Shown here piece after piece: positions 57,545-64,000 of a stretch of 64,000 nt of DNA (position 1 is its first letter; the number at the start of each line of letters is the position of its first letter). Source of the DNA: Nageia nagi (taxonomy: Eukaryota; Pinophyta). The position numbers and the translations under genes are program-made. The stretch is taken from assembly GCA_050084985.1 (NCBI GenBank), contig JBITNC010000001.1, positions 67,270,001 through 67,334,000 of the forward strand, in the 5' to 3' direction. The notes under the pieces were generated by a model that made no database searches, was not told the origin of the DNA, and saw nothing but the letters and a program-made list of their open reading frames with translations.

Positions 57545-57631
57545 GACATGGAGTTTAGGAATTATTGTTTGATGGAATTGGAGCCTTTCATCCCAAAGCT
57601 CACCAATGAAGAGTTTAGAAGGGGTGAAGTC

Positions 57632-58027
57632 TGGGAAATTTTCTTTGATGGAGCCAAATCTAGAAATGGTTAGGTACTCAGATTGTCTTGATTGATCTAA
57701 TGGGAAAAATTCATAAATTCTTCTATAGGCTTAGATGGATGTGCACCAATAATTTGATTGAGTATGAAGCCCTTTTCCTTAGCTTAAAGTAAGCAATTAA
57801 AATGCATATCCACTATGTGAAAATCAAAGGGGACTTAGAGTTGATTATAAACCAAGTCACAAGCAAGTGTTCTATTAAACATCATTATTTAAAGTCTTAC
57901 AGGAAAAAAGTGTGGGATCTATTTGAAAATTTTGAAGCTCTGCACATACACTCCATTCCAAGGAGCTTGAATCATGAAGTTGATGCATTGACTCAAATGG
58001 GATCCAAATTTGATGCCACTAATGACT
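57632..58027 (+). pseudogene. Extra RNase H domain between protease and RT
   Basis: The sequence starts WEIFFDGAKSRNG, and after a small frame change continues QIVLIDLMGKIHKFFYRLRW, NNLIEYEALFLSLK, KIKGDLELIINQVTSKC, YLKSYRKKVWDLFENFEALH and IPRSLNHEVDALTQMGS. The four acidic positions of RNase H can be placed: D in FFDGA, E in YEAL, D in GDLEL and D in VDALT. It corresponds to the additional (archaeal-like) RNase H known in Tat-lineage plant elements. A TAG at 57670 and the shift disable it. Confidence 0.78.
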
Positions 58028-58374
58028 AGTTCCAGAAAAGGGGGGTTCAACTTATCTTTAGACCTTCTATTTTGGATAACGATTCCTTTTGGCAAGTATT
58101 TAGAGATGAGGCTCAAATAAATCAATTTTTGTTACAACAATCTGTATGTCATGCGATAGGAGAAGAAGATGTTGACATCTTCTAGGAACAAGATATAATC
58201 CAATTGAACAATAATATAATTCCTACAGATTTGATCCCATTCGAAGGTTTGTTCAACAAAAATGTGAGGTAAAAAGAAAGGTATAATTATAAACCATGAT
58301 AATCATAAGGAGTATGAAATTCTTTCTAGAAAATTTTTAAAAATTGGCATATGTAATAACCTTGATTAGATCAA

Positions 58375-59260
58375 AGAGATTATTTAGTTGTGTAGAGTTT
58401 TTGCTGATGTAATTGCTTGTTCGTATGATGACCTAAAGGTTTTTGATAAATCTATAATTGAACATATGATAGAATTGATTGAAGATGCCAAGCCTATCAG
58501 ATAGAAGCAAAGGCATATAAACCCTAAGATTGAAGTGGTGATGAAATAAGAAGTTATAAAATTGTATAAAGCTAGTATCATATATCCTATTAAACATTCT
58601 ACATGGGTGGCAAACTTGGTCTGAGTTAGAAAGAAAAATGAAGAGATTCAATTATGTGTGGATTTCAAAGGTTTAAATAGAGTCTCATTAAAACATCATT
58701 ATCCTCTACCACCTATGGAACAAATATTGAATACTATGGTTGGAGCAAAAAGATTCTCATTATTAGATGGTTTTTCAAGGTATAACTAAGTTTGGGTAAA
58801 AAATGAAGATCAATTCAAAATAGCTTTTACAACCAAATGGGGAACATTTGCTTTCTAAATAATGCCTTTTGAATTATAAAATGCAAGAGCAACCTTTCAA
58901 ATAGCTATAGACTATGCTTTTGGAGAAATGGTAAATAAAAGTGTGCTAGTATATTTGGATGATATCACTATTTTCTCTCATGATAGAAGTTCCCATGTGC
59001 AGCATCTAGAGTAGGCTTTTATCAAATGTAAAAGGTATGGAATTTTCTTAAATTTAAAAAGTCTATTTTTGAAGTAGATGGGGGGAAGCTTCTTGAACAT
59101 GTCATTTCAAAATAAGGTTGGGCTATCGATCCAGATTGGATAGAAGCAATAGACAAACTATCTCTCCCTTTGAACAAAAAGGCCTTACAATATTTTCTAG
59201 GATAGATTAACTTTGTAAGAAGATTTGTTCAAGATTTTTCAAGCATTGTTAAGCCTATTA
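58375..59260 (+). pseudogene. Tat-type reverse transcriptase
   Basis: RT blocks in order: YDDLKVFDKSIIEHMIELIE, VIKLYKASIIYPIKHSTWVA, RKKNEEIQLCVDFKGLNRVS, KHHYPLPPMEQIL, GAKRFSLLDGFSRYN, IAFTTKWGTFAF, NARATFQIAIDYAFGEMVNK and the catalytic YLDD (58952-58963) in VLVYLDDITIFSHD. The catalytic aspartates are intact. Stops (for example RYN-stop-VW, FAF-stop-IMPF) interrupt it where Gln or Arg is expected. Confidence 0.9.
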
Positions 59261-59269
59261 CTCTCATAT

Positions 59270-59790
59270 TAAAGAAAAATTCTATGTTGAAATGGATTGA
59301 AGAAGGAAAAGAAGCATTTCAAGGAATCAAGTTTGCAATAACTAAGGTGCCTATCTTAAGGAATCTAGATTTCAGCAAAGAATTCATTTTGTATACATAT
59401 GGCTCTAGTTCAAGTATTATAGCCATCCTAATGTAAAAATTTGAAAAGAATGAGGAATATGCTACTACATTTTTCAATCGAACTATGAATAAGAGCAAAG
59501 AGAAGTACACTTCTATAGAAAAATAGGTCCTAGCAATACTAAAGTATTTGGGAAAGTTGAAACATTATATAAGTCATAGCAGAGTCCTAGTCTTAATTAT
59601 ACATCCAGATGTTAGATCTTATATAATGCAAGGAGAAATTAGGGAGGGGATACCTGGATGGATTTCTAAAATTTTAAGATATGATGTGGAAATCAAACCT
59701 ACTAAACTCATAAGGGGAAAGGCCCTCTGTGAACAATTAGCTAGAGATGTCATAGAAGCAAAAGATAGTGTGTATTTCACCAAATAAGTA
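59270..59790 (+). pseudogene. RNase H following RT (usual gypsy position)
   Basis: The frame reads EFILYTYGSSSSIIAILM, EEYATTFFNRTMNKSKEKYT, VLAILKYLGKLKHYISHSRV, and an open part 59548-59787 ending VEIKPTKLIRGKALCEQLAR. It resembles the degenerate, probably inactive RNase H of Tat-lineage elements (F-x-x-Y ... I-A-A-V-L-x-Q ... K-P-T-K-L-x-x-G). Acidic catalytic residues are largely absent at the expected places, consistent with the extra RNase H having taken over. Confidence 0.8.
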
Positions 59791-59929
59791 ATTCTGGATT
59801 AGGAACTAGGTATGGAGGAAAATGACTGGATGGGCCAATTAAATAGGTATTTCAAATCTAGTAAAATACTCATGCATCTAAACATATCATAGAGGAGAAT
59901 ATTTAAAATCCATGCCCAAAATTATACAA

Positions 59930-61090
59930 AAATTAACCAAGTGCTGTATAGGTGAAATCATGATGGGATATTGTTGAGGTGTATACCTTCATATAATATA
60001 GCAAAGATGATCAAAGAGTTTCATTTTGAGGTATTCAAAGTTCATTATTCTAGTTATACAATTATGGGTAAAATAATTCAAGTACGTTACTACTGGCCCT
60101 CTATGTTTAGAGCCACTTTTGTGAAGGTTCACTGTTGTGAGAAATGTCAAAGGTTTGTTGGTAGGAAGAGAAAGGGGGCTTTACCATTAGAACCAATTTA
60201 GGTGGAAGCACCTTTCCAATAATGGGGATTAGACTTTATTGGAATTATTATTCCAAATTCCTTGATCAAGCATAAATTCATCCTCATTGCTACTAACTAT
60301 TTCACCAGATGAGCCAAAGCAAAAGCTGTGAAAGAGGCAAATTTGAAAACTATTATAAAATTCATTAAAAAGTTGATTAACAAGTATGAAATTCCTCAAA
60401 CAATCATCTTTGATAATGGATTAGCATTTATAGGGATAGATATCACCAATTTTACTATGAGGTACAAAATCTACTAGAAAACTTCCTCAAATTACTATCC
60501 ACAGGGTAATGGACTTGTGGAATTAATGAATAAGAATTTGTTAAGGATTTTTAAGAGACCTATAGAAGACAATCCCTGTACCTAGCATGAGAAGTTGAAT
60601 TGGGCATTATGGGTAGATAGAATCACTATAAAGTTGGCTATTAAGGCTAGTTCATATGCATTGGTATATGGAAAAAGGGCTTTGTTAACAAGTCATATAG
60701 AGCTTCTTGCTCTAACAATACTTCAAGAATATTGTGAATAATTTGAACCACTTCAAGTATGAATTAATAAACTATTACATTTGGAATAATCTTAGAATAA
60801 GGCGTATCTAGATTTATAAAAGAGAAATGAAGTTGTAAAGAAGTGGTTTGATACCCAAAAATCTTCTTTGGACATCTTTAAAAAAGGATACCTTGTATTA
60901 AAATGGGATGAAGATAGAGCCAAACCCAAAAAGCATAAGAAGTTAAAATCTTTTTGGTCAAGACCATACATCATAGCCAAATGAATTGGGAGAAACACCT
61001 TCAAAATAGCCAAATTGAATGGGTGGAAGCTGCTAATTTCAGTAAATGGGTAGCATTTGAAACATTACAAGCCTATAGGGGTGGGAGAAT
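59930..61090 (+). pseudogene. Tat-type integrase
   Basis: The zinc-binding part is in an open frame at 59971-60201: FHFEVFKVHYSSYTIMGKII, RYYWPSMFRATF and HCCEKCQRFVG. The catalytic core has WGLDFIG, then IIFDNGLAFIG, and NYYPQGNGLVELMNKNLLRI with the Glu, so the D-D-E residues are in place. The C-terminal part continues DTQKSSLDIFKKGYLVLKWD, FWSRPYIIAK and NTFKIAKLNGW to about 61090. Stops replace expected Trp or Gln. Confidence 0.88.
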
Positions 61091-61501
61091 GCTTTTAAAA
61101 GAGAGTTTACTACCCTTGTAAATATTGTAAATATGATATGTTTTGCACTTAATTTCCAAAGTAGCAGTACATTTCATTCAATAATAATATTAATGGCTTA
61201 GGGCATTTTTAGCATCATTGGAATCGAGGTTCCCAACAAAAGCTAGATAGTATCAAATCAGTTATTAATGCAAATGGTGTGTAACAGTTATATCACATGA
61301 TTGAAAAAGCAAATGCAAGGCATGGGAATTTAAGCATAAAGTAGCAAAGGTAATGCATTTTAAAACATACAAAACCTAGAGCTTTCAAAGAGTAGCAGTT
61401 ATCTAATTTCATAGTCTTTAATAGAGCAGAGAGATGCAAAGCATCATTTGGAATCATTAATTCAAAGCATAGTATTATTAGAAGCATAATCTAAAAGGAA
61501 T
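61091..61501. other. Spacer between integrase and the additional reading region
   Basis: Noncoding, AT-rich. It could hold a secondary promoter or splice acceptor for the downstream frame; nothing specific is visible. Confidence 0.4.
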
Positions 61502-64000
61502 ATGGTGCCAACTCCAAGAAGGGTAGTTAAAAGGGTTGTAGATTCAATGGAGTTGCTATGGGATACTGAAATAATAGCTTATAATAAGAATCCAAAGGGC
61601 ATCACAGAAGGTAAGTGTCCTATTTTTGGATTTAATCATATCACTCATATACCAATGGGGTCAAGGCTCATGTATTTTATTCCCCATAGATGTTTCTCAA
61701 TACCAAAATTGATAGAGCTAATAAAAGGGGCATTTGATCCTACAATGAGGGTCATAAGAAACTTACAAGGGAGGCTAGTTCTCAGCCTAGACTCCACATC
61801 TCTAGCAAGCACTTTTAATCCACCTACCCTATTTTCTACCCCTCTCTTGATAAATTGGGATATAAGACCAAGTTCAAACATGAGGATGAATATCCTATCC
61901 TAGTTAAACAAGAATGTGGAAGTTGCTATAAATTTCCTAGAAGTTCCAAATTTCAAAGTGTTGTTATCTAGTTTCTCCTTGCATTTGCAATAGTTGTTAT
62001 CTATGTTGTTAGTAGTGAGGTAGGGAAAGGTTAGATAAATATATTTCACTAATAAAGCTTGTAATAACCTATTAGATCTCTCATCCAAATACTCCCACCA
62101 TTTATGTTGGGCTATTACTGTTTCAAATAGAATTTCAAAATAACTAGAAGAAATTGATCAAGGGTCTCACTTTGCATATGCATCATATAGTGTTTGGTTG
62201 TTAATCCATCAAAATTCAAGATTATTCAAAAAGTTTACCTTAATTAAGCATGAAAGAGATGGTTCCCTTAGGTATATGGATAAATGGATTTAGGAAGTAA
62301 GGTCATCGACCAATTACTATGGCTTTGTGGAAAATTTCTTAGTCCCGACCATGAGTCTATTTGCTCCTAAAATTCCAAGGCTATCAGAAGCATCCAAATT
62401 GTATCTTCAGATGCCTCATGGTGAGATTGGGGATTGGTTATTTTTTGAATAGGGAACATTCATTATACTTTATGGTTTTACTGGTGCCCCTTTCTTATTA
62501 CCTATACATGTCATCAACTAGATCTTTAGTATGGAGTATGGAAGGCAAATAGACTATGTAGATGCAAAATACAGAGCTGCAACTAAGAAGAGATTGGTTT
62601 ATGCTTTGCCTCACAAGGTGCATGGATTAGTACTTTAAAGTAGAGGAGTTGGCAACAAATGATGGAGAAGAAACTCAGTTTGAAATTGAAAAGGATCAAT
62701 CAATATAGGTTATACGATCTTGAAGACATGTTTGGTAAAAGGTTGGAAAATTAGCCGAATCCTCCTAGCTTTAAAGTAAAAGCTCAAGTAGAGTTAGATA
62801 AATGGAGAAGTATGGGAGAGAAATATAAACTAATGCCTATGTATTTGATTGCTAAAGATATGCTACCATTATGGATGAGTTTTTATGAAAAGAAGGTAGA
62901 TTTTAATCCAGGGATAGATTCAATTCCAAAAAAATCTTTGGCCACATTAAGAAGGCTTAAGTGGAGTGAGGAGAAAATCATTGCATTTAACCAATACCAA
63001 ATTAAATTGGGGAATAAATTCACTCCTCTTGAGTTTTATCTCAATGATGTGTTCAAAGATATGTGGAATATGGAACACACTTTAGATGACCCTATTGAAG
63101 AGTATCTTGAAAGTGATGATGATGAAGAAGAAGAAGATCAACCAAAAGCCCAAAGGATTAGCCGAAAAGAACAAGCTGGAGAAGAGGTTAGAGAGGCTAC
63201 CTTCCAAGCTATACATGAGACACCAACATAATCCTCTCAATCCTCTCACTAACATAATCACTAACATAATCACTATACCATAATCACCCCACCATCACCA
63301 CCACCACCATTCCTAGTAAATCCCATCAATAGCAACGGCCCAAGTCCCAGCCAAGCCATTCTTACAACACTAGCAAAATAAGTTTTGGCCTCCTTCTCCA
63401 AAGATTTGGGTGTTAGTTCTTTGTTCAGCACTATATATAGGTAGTAGGTGTCTATTGATGGTATTATGCAATAATACCAATAAATAAAGAGCAACCAAGA
63501 AGAATGGATGCAAAGGCAATTGAAGAAAATCCCAATGCTAGATAATCTAGTAAGGATCTAAACTTCTATAGATTCAAAAAATAAAGTGCTAGAGATGGCT
63601 ATAGCCAAATATCTCTAGGAAGGGCATAGTGACTTAACTTCCATGAACACTCAGAAAGCATTACCTAGAGTGACAAGAATGAGCTGTTACAAATTGTTGT
63701 AGACTTGAATATATTAGAGTTGACCAAGTTGGAAGCCAAGTATAACAAGCTTCAAAAAGCTCATGATGCAAAAAAGAAGTAGCTAGTTACATAAAGTATC
63801 AAGCAAAAAGCTACTAATAATAGCCATAAGGATGGAAAAAGTTGCATCAAAATATTCAATCATTGATAGTCTAAATGCCAATATAGCTCAATTACAATAG
63901 AGCATGAGTGAGTACAAAATGGATAGAGATTTCTTGTTAACCATAAAGGCAAAATTTTGGGAATGAAGGTTCCAAGAAATCAAGGACCTGATTCATCTTA
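61502..64000 (+). pseudogene. Additional long reading region downstream of integrase, function unknown
   Basis: From ATG 61502: VPTPRRVVKRVVDSMELLWD, KGITEGKCPIFGFNHITHIP, FIPHRCFSIPKLIELIKGAF. After stops and frame changes: DKWI...VRSSTNYYGFVENFLV, LYGFTGAPFLLPIHVIN, FSMEYGRQIDYVDAKYRAAT, then an open frame 62812-63231 with LIAKDMLPLWMSFYEKKVDF, NQYQIKLGNKFTPLEFYLND and an acidic end EEYLESDDDEEEEDQPKAQR. Further on, a Pro-rich PPSPPPP patch and coiled-coil-like LTKLEAKYNKLQKAHDAKKK run to the edge. It lies in sense orientation where a 3' LTR would be expected. The L-Y-G-F-x-G-x-P segment recalls plant mobile-domain-like proteins only faintly. Confidence 0.6.
63240..63320. repeat. Short CAC/ACT-rich simple repeat
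   Basis: Three CACTAACATAAT-type units (63248-63280) and a CACCACCACCAC run (63292-63309), within the additional reading region. Confidence 0.6.

Larger units (their letters stand above)
54161..64000 (+). mobile_element. Tat-lineage Ty3/gypsy retrotransposon, decayed, open at the right edge
   Basis: Order on plus: probable LTR, primer-binding site, gag with zinc knuckle, protease, an extra RNase H, RT, the usual RNase H, integrase and a long additional coding-like region. The RNase H segment ending KPTKLIRGKALCEQLARD and the integrase with CEKCQRF...WGLDFIG and NYYPQGNGLVE are hallmarks I associate with plant Tat-type gypsy elements. Stops and frame changes occur throughout. The 3' LTR should lie beyond the window. 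Confidence 0.88.

Noticed and set aside
1-64000. tRNA, rRNA, CRISPR, operons or bacterial-type signals
   Set aside because: None seen. The tRNA-like matches are retrotransposon primer-binding sites, and the tandem arrays lack regular spacers.

Overview
The window looks like intergenic DNA of a large, AT-rich seed-plant nuclear genome. Supporting this are a plant-type NAC gene with two short introns, plant copia and Tat-lineage gypsy retrotransposons, several L1-like LINEs, CACTA transposons and pentatricopeptide (PPR) fragments. Old TE copies and a single gene in 64 kb fit a gymnosperm or similar large genome, but that is inference. I see no bacterial genes, CRISPR arrays, rRNA or tRNA genes.

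Layout. 1-4.05 kb: copia element (copia-A, minus strand), running off the left edge. 5.9-9.66 kb: a related copia element on plus (copia-B) with its 3' LTR. 10.4-10.9 kb: the same LTR family in opposite orientation with a clean primer-binding site. 11.0-11.8 kb: gypsy RT fragment. 11.85-16.4 kb: L1-like LINE 3' region holding a CACTA element with a PPR gene fragment; LINE and CACTA together are tandemly duplicated. 16.4-19.2 kb: upstream region of the only convincing host gene, with a GC-rich patch. 19.28-21.15 kb: a complete three-exon NAC transcription factor gene. 23.9-30.0 kb: LINE-1 (minus, both ORFs recognisable). 30.375-31.403 kb: a second CACTA element (3-bp target duplication) carrying a histone-H2B-like 5' gene fragment. 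32.3-33.0 kb: gypsy integrase remnant. 33.96-43.7 kb: LINE-2 (minus), split in its endonuclease by a complete 4,056-bp LTR element (37.430-41.485 kb, 5-bp target duplication). That element has no RT and instead holds a long acidic frame of unknown function. 42.54-44.14 kb and 45.70-47.29 kb: a nearly identical 1.6-kb duplication. 47.4-50.4 kb: an older AT-rich direct repeat. 50.85-53.6 kb: LINE-3 (plus). 53.66-54.16 kb: tandem array. 54.5-64.0 kb: Tat-lineage gypsy element with an extra RNase H between protease and RT and a long additional reading region after integrase, running off the right edge.

Only the NAC gene appears functional. It should encode a nuclear DNA-binding regulator of the NAM/CUC type. 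The TE reading frames are interrupted, mostly at codons where Gln, Trp or Arg is expected, as C-to-T decay would produce. The most interesting parts are the RT-less LTR element with its unknown acidic frame and the two gene-capturing CACTA insertions whose first 15 bases are identical. All identifications come from reading motifs by eye; no database search was run.
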